This document shows positions 10,056 to 20,982 of a DNA stretch of 64,000 nt, piece after piece. The stretch spans positions 62,001 through 126,000 of the forward strand of contig SWBL01000081.1 of assembly GCA_024195585.1 (NCBI GenBank), given 5' to 3'. Below the pieces are notes generated by a model. That model saw nothing but the letters and a program-made list of their open reading frames with translations. It did not search any database and was not told the DNA's origin. A program made the position numbers and the translations under genes. Origin of the DNA: Aureobasidium sp. EXF-3400 (taxonomy: Eukaryota; Ascomycota; Dothideomycetes; Dothideales; Saccotheciaceae). The first letter of the stretch is position 1; each line of letters starts with the position of its first letter.

Positions 10056-11656
10056 ATGGTAGATGCTGAGCCACATTTGCCGCGTCAATTTGACGCCCCC
10101 TATCCTCCCCAGAAACCCCCCTACATATTTGAGAAGCGTTGGTCTAAATTCTCTTCTAGACTAACAGCAAAACTCAAAAGCAACAAGACTGGATTCGACG
10201 TCAGACTCTCTGTATTTTCAAGCTCCACAGCATATAAACTCGGACCCCCCAGCAAAGTTCCAGACTACTCTCATCATATCGAAAAGTATGGCCTGCAGGT
10301 TTTGGAAGCCGCCGGGTTTCTCAATCATCAAGACGAAGGGGTGAGTGGTAAGATAAACGGGCGCTGTGCCTTCGAAGCCTGGAGAAATCCCGACCACAGC
10401 CCCGACCTCCAGAAGAGGATCCATCATGTCTGGAGATGGCAACAGTGGGCGGGCATCACGCCGCACCAATATTCTCTAATGACTCCAGCTTTGCTGTTGG
10501 CATCCGCTATCTTGGACGATCCGGTCACACTCAGCTACTTTTATGCCCTGGCCATGCCATCTGACTCCATGGATACTGTATCACACGCGACTACAGGTCT
10601 TACGGCTGATTGTAAGGTATTGAAGATACCAGATGTGTTGCCTGACGGCGAAGTGTGGGGGACCTCTTTGAACGTGGACCTCATGGCGATATACATACGC
10701 GATTGGGGATTTGATAAGAATCTCGAGGGGGCTTATGGCTACACCGCAAAGTACAAAGATTCGAAAGGCAAATACCCAAAAGGATCCAAACCGTGAGTCT
10801 GAGAACCATTCATGCACATTAAACTCGTCCTCTCCTCCCTCTCTTGACGTACTAAGATTCAGTGTCTTGTGAATTATAGCTAATCATTTCTCTGTTCCAC
10901 AGAAACACTTTTAGCACGTATATCCGGCTCCATCCGAGTTTCATGGACATCCTAGAATATTTCGAAGCTGGCCAGAAGTCCAACGATGATAGGTATAGTC
11001 GTATATTTGAAGATCTCCAAACTATGGCTGGCATTCCCTCCACACACCGAGCACCCATCTCCCACGCATCGGCAATCTACCGCACGTATTTTGTTCTGGC
11101 CCAGACCTTGCTTCATGAGTTTGCTCACGCATTTTCCGTGGCCTACTTCGAACGTCGGGAGACTGACAAGGGGCCCTGCGACCCCTGGGTCGCAGGTAAC
11201 AGGGCTAATGAACAAGGCTTTGCCTTTGAGAACTTCGTGTTTGGTGGTGTGGTGGTTGCCCCGAGGTTAAGCATTATACCCATGAGTGCTGCATTTGCCG
11301 AAGGTCTGCAGAGCGTTGCCGCACCTCTTGGCTTCCAGACCAGTCGGCAGTGGGATATTTGGTGGTATAACGACTATATCCCCCCCTTTGCAGTCATGGA
11401 TCGAGATCGTAAGGATGATGAAGATTGGCCAGACGATCGTTTGTATCCCGTGCCTCAAGCGTGGACGCAATGGTTGTTCTCGGACGAGCTGTGGACTGAT
11501 CATATACATCGATATGGACTCCAGGCAGTTAAGGTGCCCAAATTACAAGATTGGGAGATCCGCAGTCATGAAGGTGGGGAGCTTGGTTGGAATCGGACGG
11601 GAGAAGAGAGATGGAATACTGGGCAGAAACGAAAATGGACGCAGAATTGGGACTGA
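10056..11656 (+). CDS. Putative HExxH zinc metallopeptidase-like protein, uncharacterised
   Basis: Two exons, 10056..10792 and 10903..11656 (GTGAGT donor, CCACAG acceptor), encode 496 aa; the start sits in a good context (CCGCCATGG). The second exon contains a classical zinc-binding helix, HEFAH at residues 317-321, inside LLHEFAHAFSVAYF, followed about 30 residues later by NEQGFAFENFVFGG, where Glu349 or Glu355 could be the third ligand as in gluzincins. I do not recognise a named family. No signal peptide is seen, so it is probably cytosolic or nuclear. The N-terminal half has no known motif. The HExxH helix could be coincidental, but the following Glu in a conserved-looking motif argues for a real peptidase fold. 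Confidence 0.7.
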
Positions 11657-12038
11657 TTGTGGAGGATGCAGATGAAGTCACTGCAGTTTGCCTTCCCTAC
11701 TGCGTCTCGCCATCTGGACGCTGTGTTCCTGGGAAACCCATATGTCTAAGCGAAGGGACCCAAGCTTCGGTTCCACTGGGCTGCTTGCTCTGCTTGTATC
11801 TCTATTGATCGTCATTTCGTGTTCATATTCAGTAATCGGTCCATGTCCTCTCCTGGTTATGCTCTTTTTCGAGATCGAAGCGTGGGTCTTGTATGTAACA
11901 ACTCGTAGAGGTCGCTTGTCTAGGGCTGCTGGTGTACACATGTATGATGCAATCATTGTGTGTTTGAAGAGCCGTGTGCGGCAGAGTCATGGTATGAGTA
12001 GCTTTCTCCCGGAGATCGATGGCATCTCGACGAGTTGT
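11657..12038. other. Intergenic, no gene seen
   Basis: Convergent 382-bp interval shared by the 3' UTRs of the metallopeptidase-like gene and PRP38. Confidence 0.6.
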
Positions 12039-12935
12039 TCAACCTCTCGAGCGTGACCTGGATCTCGATAGCGGGCTTCTCCTTCTGTCTGGTAGCTCAC
12101 GGCTGTGACTTCTCCTCCGGTCGTCGTACTCGCGGCTGTAACTTCTTCTTCTTTCATAGCTACGACTCCTGCTTCGTCTGTCGTAGCGATCGTAGCTTCT
12201 GCTCCTGCTTCTTCTCCTTTCATAACTTCGACTTCGGCTTCTGCTATCATAGCTTCTGCTCCTTGATCTTGAGTTACCGTTCCGCACTTCCTCAATCTCA
12301 CCATCGCCTCCATCCTTCATGTCTTCATCTTCTGCATCCAGCTCGTCAATCTCATCTCCCAGGGGACTGACGCGTGGTTCCAGCACATCGAGGTCCTCGA
12401 GTTGTGTACGACTGGGCATCTTCCAAAGCGAGGTAGCGCAAACACGGTCTTTCGTGAGCAGATCATCAATGAACTGATCAATGTAGCTCAAAGTGTATGC
12501 GTCTCTCGTCCTCCTCTTCAGCTTCCTATAATCACTCAGATATGCCTCCAACGTCTCATAGATATCCTTGGGCTCCCAAGTCAAGCGAATGTAGAATGCC
12601 GCTAATGCCCTCAAGTACTTCCAATCCTCTTGCTGCAAATAATGCAATATGATTTCTTTCTCAGGTGTGATTTGAAGGAGCTTGAAGGCGAGACACAGGA
12701 ATGGTGTTGGCTTTTGACCGATGCCGTAAGTACCGCCGATAAAGGTGAGGTCGACGGCGCGATCGCAGAGGGTGGCAGCGTTGAGACCGAAGCATTGCTC
12801 TTTCCAGTAGTACGAGTCGACTATGCGATCGCGGACGGCTTTTTCGAAGAGGAGAAGGGGATTCTGGCCGCGGATCAAGGTGCCGGTATAGCCGCGGTCG
12901 TCGAGCATGCGGGTAGCATCTGCTTGATGCGCCAT
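12039..12935 (-). CDS. prp38: Pre-mRNA-splicing factor Prp38
   Basis: Single exon of 298 aa, starting at the ATG at 12935 (the frame is open further upstream but without conservation). Residues about 10-190 are the Prp38 domain, with the expected GQNPLLLFEKAVRDRIVDS start, the GGTYGIGQKPTPFLCLAFKLLQ core and the WKYLRALAAFYIRLT segment. The tail is acidic and then SR-rich (SRSRSYERRRS repeats), as in SR-tailed animal and fungal Prp38 proteins. Prp38 is a U4/U6.U5 tri-snRNP-associated factor required for spliceosome activation in the nucleus. It is divergent from the GT8-like gene with 245 bp between starts. Confidence 0.93.
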   Translation of the reverse strand: MAHQADATRMLDDRGYTGTLIRGQNPLLLFEKAVRDRIVDSYYWKEQCFGLNAATLCDRAVDLTFIGGTYGIGQKPTPFLCLAFKLLQITPEKEIILHYLQQEDWKYLRALAAFYIRLTWEPKDIYETLEAYLSDYRKLKRRTRDAYTLSYIDQFIDDLLTKDRVCATSLWKMPSRTQLEDLDVLEPRVSPLGDEIDELDAEDEDMKDGGDGEIEEVRNGNSRSRSRSYDSRSRSRSYERRRSRSRSYDRYDRRSRSRSYERRRSYSREYDDRRRSHSRELPDRRRSPLSRSRSRSRG

Positions 12936-13180
12936 TTTGGGAGCGTGTGATGGGTGTGTAGTGGCAGAGGTGAGTTGGCGCAAAGATGATTGAGCATGTT
13001 GAAGATGCGAAGACAGAGTGACGAACCCTTGGAAGTTATGCCGGAATGCACAAGTTGTGCACAAAAAGTGTGGAGCTTGCGAGTTGCTGTGGGGATGTCT
13101 TGCTTATCAACAATCATGCGCCATGCGATAAAGCGAGCACCATGGCCGTTTTGTTCGACTGAGTATAGCAAGAGCTCGGT

Positions 13181-14314
13181 ATGGGGAAGTTACTACTGAC
13201 TAGCGGCCAAGTCCAGGTCTTGCTCTCATCAGCTTTCGGTATTGCAATTTCCATCACATCAACATTCCGCCCACTAACAAGCTCCATAGTGGCAGCGATA
13301 ACCTTCTTCCTCTTCCTCGCTGGTTACACAATCCAACAACGTTCCATTGCCGACCTTCAATCTCAACTCAAACCACGCATTCCAATTGCTCCCATATCCG
13401 ATGCTGTACCACAACCCTTGTCAGGACCTCAACATCCCTCACGTCTATTCAACCCTGACCAAAATGCAAAGATCTCCGAACATACTGCTTCTCAGGAACC
13501 ACCGCAAGTGAGTTGGCAAAAGCTCGCACACGTCCAGATCGTCACAGAACATCATCATGTCTGTAGCACAATCATGTTCTTTGGCGATCTCGCTCGTCTG
13601 AAGTCTCCAGCTCGCCGTGTTCTCCTCTTCCCACAGGCCTGGGCGATGGAGAAACAAGCTGCCAAACACGATTTGATCGACCCTTATATGGACATCACAC
13701 GACGTCTTCTTCGCAGAGCTGCTCGACGCTATAATGTCGAACTACGACCTATTCCTTCTTCTGCTGCACAGGAGGACAATCCACTCGCCGGTCTTTGGGC
13801 CTTGACAGATTTGCAAAGAGTCATGTTGTTGCAAACCCCAGGACTAGTCCAAGATGCTGAAGCATTGGACGCTGTTCTGGCCTATACCAATCCCGCACCC
13901 ATGACTATATTGCAGCAGGATACAGATTCGAACCTCTCGTCCGAACACTTGTTCCTTGCGACCCCAGCCAAAGAGACTCACAGAGTTCTCACCATGACAG
14001 GCCTACATAACGTCACCGCCATAACTTCTGCCTTACACCCCGCGTATCTTTCCTTGCCTCATACTATCGCTAGCATCGGCAGTCTGCACGATGCTGTTCA
14101 TCCAAACAAGACGGCCTTCATGGAAACTCCATACATTCTCTTCAACGACCCTAAACTACCCGGTCCGGAGTGGGAAGTTGATTATGCAAGAGTCGTACAA
14201 GCCCGTCCAAAAGACAAAGATGCAGATTGGTTGTGGACCAAGATGTATGGCGAGTTTGCAGGCAGGAGGTATGATATCTGTGGTTTGGGCTTGGAGGTAT
14301 GGAGAGATGAATGA
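13181..14314 (+). CDS. GT8-like (glycogenin/GNT1-type) membrane protein
   Basis: Single exon, 377 aa. Two hydrophobic segments near the N-terminus (about 10-55) suggest a Golgi/ER membrane anchor. The middle follows fungal GT8-like proteins: a TIMFFGDLARLKSPARRVLLFP segment (split here for length: TIMFFGDLARL then ARRVLLFP) and a later LTDLQRVMLLQTPGLVQDAEALDAV region, where active enzymes carry the metal-binding DxD. Here that position reads Q-T-P, so the canonical DxD is missing and activity is uncertain. Family call is from remembered pattern, not a search. It could be a pseudo-glycosyltransferase with a structural role. Confidence 0.6.
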   Translation: MGKLLLTSGQVQVLLSSAFGIAISITSTFRPLTSSIVAAITFFLFLAGYTIQQRSIADLQSQLKPRIPIAPISDAVPQPLSGPQHPSRLFNPDQNAKISEHTASQEPPQVSWQKLAHVQIVTEHHHVCSTIMFFGDLARLKSPARRVLLFPQAWAMEKQAAKHDLIDPYMDITRRLLRRAARRYNVELRPIPSSAAQEDNPLAGLWALTDLQRVMLLQTPGLVQDAEALDAVLAYTNPAPMTILQQDTDSNLSSEHLFLATPAKETHRVLTMTGLHNVTAITSALHPAYLSLPHTIASIGSLHDAVHPNKTAFMETPYILFNDPKLPGPEWEVDYARVVQARPKDKDADWLWTKMYGEFAGRRYDICGLGLEVWRDE

Positions 14315-14675
14315 TTGATGATTATACGATGATGACAATTGAAGAAAAGTTGTGGTATCAATGTAGATATGTTTTCCTCGCGTACTGTGTTCACCTTATG
14401 TGCTCAGAATGGCCACAAGCTTACAATTAGCCCTTCTCCCACTCCGAGATACCAGTGTTTAGACAAGCCATGGAAATGCACGATTGCATCTCGATTACGG
14501 GTATGGCCATTGAGATGGCTCCCGACGAGGTACTCCCAAGAGAAACCACATTCTTTGCAAAACTATTCTGCATTTCTATAGCTACACTGCAAATATTCCC
14601 AGCACTCGGGGATACTGTAGCTCGTGCGAGCTGAGCGTATCCATAAGGCCTGTCTTGGGCTGTCGTGAGTCGCAT
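14315..14675. other. Intergenic, no gene seen
   Basis: Convergent 361-bp interval; no coding or RNA signal recognised. Confidence 0.55.
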
Positions 14676-15545
14676 TCATGATATTGTGCAACTCCTCTCG
14701 GTCGCTTCTGTGTTGGCCTTCTGCTTGTGCCCTCTTTGGTGACTCGGACCTGCCTGCTTCTGGAACTTGACCTTAGAGGTAGCCTTAGCCTTCTCAACCT
14801 TCACCTCAGTTTCCTTAGCTTGCTCGACCTCCACCTCAGTTTCCTTCTTCGGACCCAAGAGCTTTTCCATATCCCCCTCCAATTGCTTTCCCAATTCGGC
14901 CTGAAAGCTTTCGGCGGCCTGCAGCATGGCGTTCGAGTAGTCCTGGCGAACGACGTTCGATTCAGAAATCTTCTTGAGATTGGCGAAGATGGAGTTTTTG
15001 TTGCCGGGACCGTCAACAATGTAGTCGAGTTCACGAGCGTACTTCTCAAATTCACTCTTGAACTCCTTAGAGTAGCCGTACTTTCCGATCCGGAACATGG
15101 TGGGATTGTCTTCGGCAATGACCTGTGTTGCCATATTAGTAAGAGGAATAGGATGTGCAGTCGATGTACGCGCCAACGCTGCCTTCATAGCGTGTCTGAG
15201 GAACATGATAGCTGGAATCTCAGATTGAGACTTCAGACCCTCAGAAGAGAGGGCAGGAATGATCGAAGTGCAGGACTCTGAAATGTCCAGCCATTTTTGG
15301 TTCTCCTCCAGCCAGGCCATGTATTCTTCTCTGAGTTTACGTTGCTCCTGTTGGTACTCGATTAGCCCAAGATGTAGATTTTAGATCATATCGCGGCATA
15401 CCTCTTCTTCGTTGATGCTCTGAACATCAGATGTGATGTCAATGGATGCGACGGCTTTTGGAGGGTACTCGACGGCCATCATTGGGGCCTCGGGCTCTCC
15501 TTGCTCTCTCTTCTCGTTGTCAGAAGGGCGATCCGTAGAGCCCAT
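14676..15545 (-). CDS. Hypothetical protein ending in a CaaX-like box
   Basis: Two exons, 15402..15545 and 14676..15347, spliced by an intron with GTATGC donor and CAACAG acceptor, give 271 aa (start MGSTDRPSDNEKR). I do not recognise the family. The chain is largely helical and charged, with a short imperfect repeat of the type KETEVEVEQA / KETEVKVEKA before a Lys-rich tail. The last four residues are Cys-Thr-Ile-Ser. A cysteine four from the end with terminal Ser fits the farnesyl-transferase CaaX pattern loosely (the first 'a' is Thr), so membrane attachment by prenylation is possible. No catalytic motif is seen. Confidence 0.62.
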
Positions 15546-16066
15546 TATGACTCCTACATCGATGAGTTAGTGAATTTCAAGTAGACAGTGGTGGAACATT
15601 ACGTTGTTACAGAAGACTCACAGTTTGATGGTCTTGTGAGAAATGAAGAAGACGAAGGTCCAGATAGATTCGAAGTGTTGTCGGGATGGGGGGAAGGAAG
15701 AGAAAACAGGTCAGAAGAAAAGTTGAGCCTTTGGAAGATCGACGCAGAAGCAATCTATGCCGAGTGAAAGCGAGTATCGATGACTCCAGACCTGGTTCTT
15801 TCACTGACACAATCGTGCTAGAATTGGATTGACTGGAAGTTTGTTGTTTGCCTCAGAGCACAATTTTTAATACAGCAAACGTTGTCTTCACTTTTCTAGA
15901 ACGAGCATGAAGGCTCGTTCTCAACTCTCTTTCACACAACTTTTGTACTCGCATCTATAAGACACGTGAGACAAACCTACTTTTCTTTTCCCATCTCTGT
16001 TCTCCCACTCGCAACTCAGCTCACAGATCTTTTAGATTTCAAGTTTTCTCACTCTGACGTTCAAAA
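15546..16066. other. Intergenic, no gene seen
   Basis: Holds the promoter and probably a 5' UTR of the CaaX-like gene (on the minus strand) and the 3' UTR of no adjacent plus-strand gene. A pyrimidine-rich tract lies near 15980..16050. No gene recognised. Confidence 0.5.
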
Positions 16067-16948
16067 CTAGGGGCTCTGCTGCCGTCTCTGCCGATAATCT
16101 GACTTCACGAAACGTAAGGCTTTGACTGCTTTCTTCGATAGCCACGACACGCCATCGCAGATGAGATTGATGCTGTCTTCTAAATCACTGGCTCTACCAT
16201 GGTGATGATTCTTCTGGCGTAGTCGAGCTCTTGGTCTTGTTTGTGCTTGAGATATCGGTCTTGTTTGCAGCGAAGACTGCAGCTCCACCTGCGGTCGAGC
16301 TGGAGTCGTCAAGTCTCTTCTAGGCCGAAGTGGTGGTGGTGGACCTTCTCGAGGCGAAACTTCCATCACTAATCGAGCTGGAGCTGGCAAATTCTCTCCA
16401 GGCGGTCGACTTGTCTGCTCGTGAGACGTCGACGTCTGCTGTCTAGGCGTTGGTCTCAACCGCGCTCGATGTAACAACTCATCTATTGACCAAAGCTCAG
16501 GCGGCAAGGCCCTTCCAGTTGAAGTCGTTGTACGTGCCAGTCGCACTCTCATCCAAGGCTTCAATCTCTCTCTTCCCTCTCTACGGGTACGGACAAAAGC
16601 TGTTGTGCACGCTGTCCAAGGGTCTAAATTCTCGCGAGACTGGAGTGTTAGATCTTCATTGGCAGTAGTATCCAGTTGTTCTCGTATTCTAGATATTCTC
16701 TGTCCGAGCTCATCGAATAAAGCTGCTGAATATGTCGGCGGAGTTTCTGTCTCCTCAAAAGTGGAATTCTCTATGTCCTGGTATGCTGGAGGCAGAGAAT
16801 AGGGAGAGCTAGCGTACTGATAATTCTGGCAGACCATGACGGGTACTGGCGTTTGATCAGGGTCGTGGAGTGTCCATGCTGGGCGTTGTGGATGAATGGC
16901 GTTGCATAAATTGCAGGAGCGAGTTTCAAGCATAGAAATAGCTGGCAT
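16067..16948 (-). CDS. Hypothetical Pro/Arg-rich protein with two PPxY motifs
   Basis: The frame is open from an ATG at 17236, but that codon overlaps the stop of the upstream GST gene, so a later start is more likely; I give the ATG at 16948 (MPAISMLETRSCNLC), with 17047 and 17119 as alternatives or a missed 5' exon. The protein has a CNLC motif near the start, then two WW-domain-binding PPxY motifs about 20 residues apart (LPPAYQD and TPPTYSA), then Arg/Pro-rich low-complexity sequence and a basic C-terminus. PPxY pairs recruit Nedd4/Rsp5 ubiquitin ligases in fungi, so an adaptor or substrate role is a fair guess. Function is otherwise unknown. Confidence 0.5.
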   Translation of the reverse strand: MPAISMLETRSCNLCNAIHPQRPAWTLHDPDQTPVPVMVCQNYQYASSPYSLPPAYQDIENSTFEETETPPTYSAALFDELGQRISRIREQLDTTANEDLTLQSRENLDPWTACTTAFVRTRREGRERLKPWMRVRLARTTTSTGRALPPELWSIDELLHRARLRPTPRQQTSTSHEQTSRPPGENLPAPARLVMEVSPREGPPPPLRPRRDLTTPARPQVELQSSLQTRPISQAQTRPRARLRQKNHHHGRASDLEDSINLICDGVSWLSKKAVKALRFVKSDYRQRRQQSP

Positions 16949-17232
16949 ATTCTTCAGGGTCGAGATATGCGAAAGCAGGAATGAGGAGCGATGGACGTCG
17001 TAGATTCTAGATGCTAAAAAAGACTCAGCGTCCAGAGATTGAGTCATATTCCATATACGAATTCCAGAGTTATTCGTGGTCAGCAGCTGAGCTCGTTGTG
17101 AGAGCAACTTTGAGTTCATTACCAAGACAAAGCCAATTGGCTCCGCGACACAAGAAAGGTGGTTGCAAAACAGTGTGCGTGTTGTTGTTGCTGAGACCAA
17201 ATGACATTCGTTCTCGAAGATCCATGGACTAC

Positions 17233-18021
17233 TCATACCTCTCTAGGCTTCAACAGTCCCTCGCAGCCCTTCATGATCTTTGCAAGCCTACCATCACCAG
17301 CTTCCTCCAGCGCAGCCATGATATCATCTTCACCTCGAGCACAAATCCACCACTGAATAAACCCGACAACACAGAAATCGACATACTGTGGTTCATCTCC
17401 TCCAAATGCATAGATTCCTTTTCCATCGCCATTCATTTCCTTGTAGAAGTCCAACATTGGCATGACTGCCTGTTTGACCAACTGCTTCCATCCCTTTTCT
17501 TTTTCCTCTTCGAGCGCCTCTGTCCTCAAAGTCTCCAGCTTGCCGAGACGTGGTTCGCGAGTAGCGTAAAAGTACTCAGAACCCCTCTCATCCAAGAAGA
17601 AAGGTACAAACGCAATAACGTGTTTTGGCAATCCACCCATGCCTTTGCTCACTTGGGCCAGAATCTCTTTTTCGTACTTCTGCAGCATGTCTCTTGATCT
17701 TTGGCCTTGAGGGAATAATTTCTTCTCATATTCTGGTTTCAACGAAGCGAGCTTCTCGGCAATGGCGCTTGAACCCATCATTGTCTCGTTGGCAATGGAG
17801 ATGGCGGGAAGAGTGAATCTGATGTCCTTGTCTGCGTCTTCAGGCTCGGGTTTAACGCCTAGAGATGAGAGTGTCTTTGCAATGTCTGGATATGAGATTT
17901 CGTGGTGTTTGTAGGGAAGCTCGAGATAGTTGAGACATAGTGTTGTGCGGAGAGTGAATGGTGACCAGGAGTAAGGCCATTTCTGGGATGTCAAGTCATG
18001 GAAGATGATTTTGGAGGTCAT
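17233..18021 (-). CDS. Glutathione S-transferase-like protein, etherase type
   Basis: Single exon, 262 aa. The N-terminal ~90 residues form a thioredoxin-fold GST domain that begins IIFHDLTSQKWPYSWSPFT; serine residues in the WSPF segment are where etherase/GSTFuA-type fungal enzymes bind glutathione, followed by the LPAISI cis-proline and a SSAIAEKL motif that contacts the glutamyl end of glutathione. The C-terminal half is helical and ends with a VDFCVVGFIQWW segment common in this subclass. Probably cytosolic detoxification or an aryl-ether-cleaving activity; substrate not predictable. It lies 337 bp from the 3' end of CEF1. Confidence 0.78.
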   Translation of the reverse strand: MTSKIIFHDLTSQKWPYSWSPFTLRTTLCLNYLELPYKHHEISYPDIAKTLSSLGVKPEPEDADKDIRFTLPAISIANETMMGSSAIAEKLASLKPEYEKKLFPQGQRSRDMLQKYEKEILAQVSKGMGGLPKHVIAFVPFFLDERGSEYFYATREPRLGKLETLRTEALEEEKEKGWKQLVKQAVMPMLDFYKEMNGDGKGIYAFGGDEPQYVDFCVVGFIQWWICARGEDDIMAALEEAGDGRLAKIMKGCEGLLKPREV

Positions 18022-18358
18022 GATTGCAGGTTTATGCTCTGAAAGAGAGAACGGATGCTTGACAAGAATGTATAAATTGTCACTGGCATGACAATGGAGC
18101 GAGGTTGAGGCAAGTGGGGTACCTTGATGTCAGCCTCGGCTTACTAAGCTTTCTCTCGTACAACATCAGATAAGAGAGTCGCTCGGAAGAAAGCACGATC
18201 GACCGATTGAACATCAATGTATGGAAGTTTGCTCAAGGTCAGAAAGCAGGATAAATAGGTCTACTAATGGCCTATATGAGACGCAAGGTTTTGTTTGTCA
18301 ACAATTGTATTCTGGGTATAAGATTTGCAGTGCTTGTAAAGGGTCATGGCGAAGCTTT
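18022..18358. other. Intergenic, GST promoter
   Basis: 337 bp between the 3' end of CEF1 and the GST start, both on the minus strand. No gene or RNA recognised. Confidence 0.5.
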
Positions 18359-20739
18359 CTATGCTGTCACTAACGAGGCCAGTTCCTCTTTTCTTTCCCT
18401 GAAAGTCCCTTGTGCCTCCCTCTCGCGTCTGGCCACAACATTGACCTCATCGCGGATCTTTTCTAGTCTCTCGTTCAGACCGGCCTCCTCAGCAGCAGCA
18501 GCAATCCTCTTCACGTCAACGTCGATACTTGTCTTTGCTAGGAAGTCTGCTGCTTCGTTGATCTTCTGCCGCAAGGTTTTTGATCTCATCATGTAACCTG
18601 TGTGGTGCTTGACAAGCTTTTGTTCTAATGTGTTTCCTTTCTCGGCCGATGAAATGATGCGAGATTGGATGTTCTGAGAAAAGTTAGCAAGAGTCATCTT
18701 GTGGTGATCTGAGGAGTTCTTACGTCGAAAGCTTCAGTCATTAGTTGGTGCTCGTCAATCTCATCTTCTGCATAACCGGCGAGACCAGGGAGCATGCCTC
18801 GCTCGTGAGCCTTCTCCCAAACCTGACCGAAGCCTTCTGCCAACAACGCGCGACCTCGTTCGTCTTTACCCATTTCCAGGGCGATGTCAAGACGTGCTCG
18901 CTGGACTTGTTCGTCTGAAAAACGTGTTGAGGGCTTGGGTGTTCCTCTGACTTTGGCATTGCCAAACTTGAGGGCGTCATTTGCAATTAGTAATGCCATC
19001 TCACGGTTGATACTGCTCTTGATGGGGTCATTGTCGTCTGCAGCATTCTTCAGCATGGCATCCACATCAACCACACTCGGCCGTGGTAAGCCTCGTTGAA
19101 TGACCTGTGATTGGCGCTTAAATTCGGCTCTTGCAAGTTCCTCCTGTGCCGCCTTGTTTCTAGCATCACGAAGTGCAGCATCTTCCTCGCTCAATGCAAC
19201 CTCAGGACCGAATTCTTGTTGCTCTTCAGGCAATTCGAGTTCAAAGTCCATCTCCTTCGGTTTAGGAAGAGCGGACAGCTTACTCTTAATGTCGTTACGA
19301 AGAGCATTTTGTTGCAGACGAAGGTCTCTTGGTGTTTGTGCGACCATCTGCATGCCATCGCCAGTATTGAGGCCGTATGTGTCGCGAGGTGTGCGAAGAG
19401 GAGTAGCGCCAGGGCCGCGTGGTGTTGCAGCGACACCATTCTGACGGAAAGGAGTTGCCATAGGGTTTGGTGTGGCAGTGGTCTGCTTACTTGGGGCGAC
19501 ACCTGAGAAGCCAGTTGTAGCATCGCCCTCGTAGAGCTCATTATTATCGCCTCCCAGCAAAGCAGACTGTGTTTCTGTTCTTGCCCTGGCATTACGAATC
19601 TCGTTGGCGATACGATCTTCTTCTTGCAGAGCGCGTGGCGTGCGGAGAGGTGTTGAGCCGACGACGTCTGAGTAATTGCCAATCAGGGCACGAGTAGCCT
19701 CGTTGTCGCTTTGACCGGCTTGGAGGTTTGCGCGTTCGCCAACCATGCCCATCTTGACAATCTCATCCAGCTCGCCCTCGCTGACTTGCGGAGCTGGCAA
19801 AACAAGACCACGACGTCTGCTGCTACGCTCGGCTTCACGCAACTTCTGCTCACGTCCAGCTTTTGCGGCTGCAGCGAAAGCAGCTTGGTTTCCGCCCTTG
19901 TCATTCTTCTGACGCTTGCGATCTTCGGGGTTGTCGTCCTGGTCGCCTTGTCGTTTGCGTTGAAGCTGCTGCTTGCGGGGGTCGAAAGCATCGCGCTCAC
20001 GTTCGTTTGTAGTAATTTCCTCTCCAGTGTCGTAGAATCCAGGAGCGGGAGCTTTTTCGAAAGGAATGTCGGCGTTGTAATCCATCTGACCCTTCTTTTT
20101 CGTGACGACCTTGATGTTGATGCCAGCATTCTTCAACTCTCGTCTCTTTTGCAGGACGGCCAAACGTCTTGATTCCTCGAGTTGTCTCTCTCTTGCCTTT
20201 CTCTTTGCCTTCTTTCCCTGTGTGTTCGCAAGACGAGCACGAGCTTCGCTCAGCATTTCCTTCTCGTCCTCGTCCATGTCGATGGTGTCGGGTCGGGCAG
20301 GCTTGCTCTCAGGATCGGGATCCATCTCTCCAGGACGAAGTTTGCGGACATCATCAGCTGAAGGAGCAGCAGCCTCGCCACCAGTAGGACCTCCAAGACC
20401 GAACTCGTCGCTCTCGCGCGACTCTGCATCATCGAGCAATTTTTGGTAGCGTTCCAGACACTGTGTAGCAGTTCTTCCGACGATGGGAGCGATTGTGCGC
20501 CATTGGGTGGGCATCAACTTGGCCAGGTGCAGAAGCTTCTCATCCTCGTCCTTGGTCCACTCGATCTTCCTGATGCCTGGGTCCAGCCATTCTGACCATC
20601 TTGCCTTGCACTGCTTTGGAGTTTTGCGCGCAAGCAGCGAAGAGACTCGAGCCCATTGTTGGAGTCCATATTTGGAGACGGCGGCCTTTAGAATTTCATC
20701 TTCGATATTGGTCCAGACTCCTCCCTTGACGACTGGCAT
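18359..20739 (-). CDS. cef1: Pre-mRNA-splicing factor Cef1/Cdc5
   Basis: Two exons, 18724..20739 and 18359..18673 (GTAAGA donor, CTCAG acceptor), encode 776 aa from the ATG at 20739 ([15 protein letters not shown]); the frame is open a little further upstream without conservation. Residues 5-105 hold two Myb repeats with the expected tryptophans, followed by a Cdc5-specific central region with basic and TP-rich stretches (RTPR, ATPLRTP) that resemble CDK phosphorylation sites, and a C-terminal helical part. Cef1 is a core member of the Prp19/NineTeen complex that activates the spliceosome. Length is normal for filamentous fungi. Divergent from the small mitochondrial gene with 243 bp between starts. 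Confidence 0.95.
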
Positions 20740-20982
20740 GCTGGGCGACTGCGACAAAAGTGACTTGACGAGTAACAGTGTCGGCTTCGATGCAGCGAAC
20801 AAGCACCAGCACGCGCGACTTCAATGCCAAGCTTGACTTTGGGAAGAGTCACGTGAAGGTACCCTTCTTTTCGGCTTAGTCTGCGATGACTTGGTGATGA
20901 CGTCCCATAGCTCACGCGAGGCATTGTGAAGACGACGAATGTTGATATGCAACTGTGCTACCTACATTCACATACCATCAAC

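Noticed and set aside
16949..17236. Upstream extension of the PPxY gene to the ATG at 17236
   Set aside because: The ATG overlaps the GST stop codon and the extension contains no conserved pattern; a possible splice site near 17012 does not keep frame.
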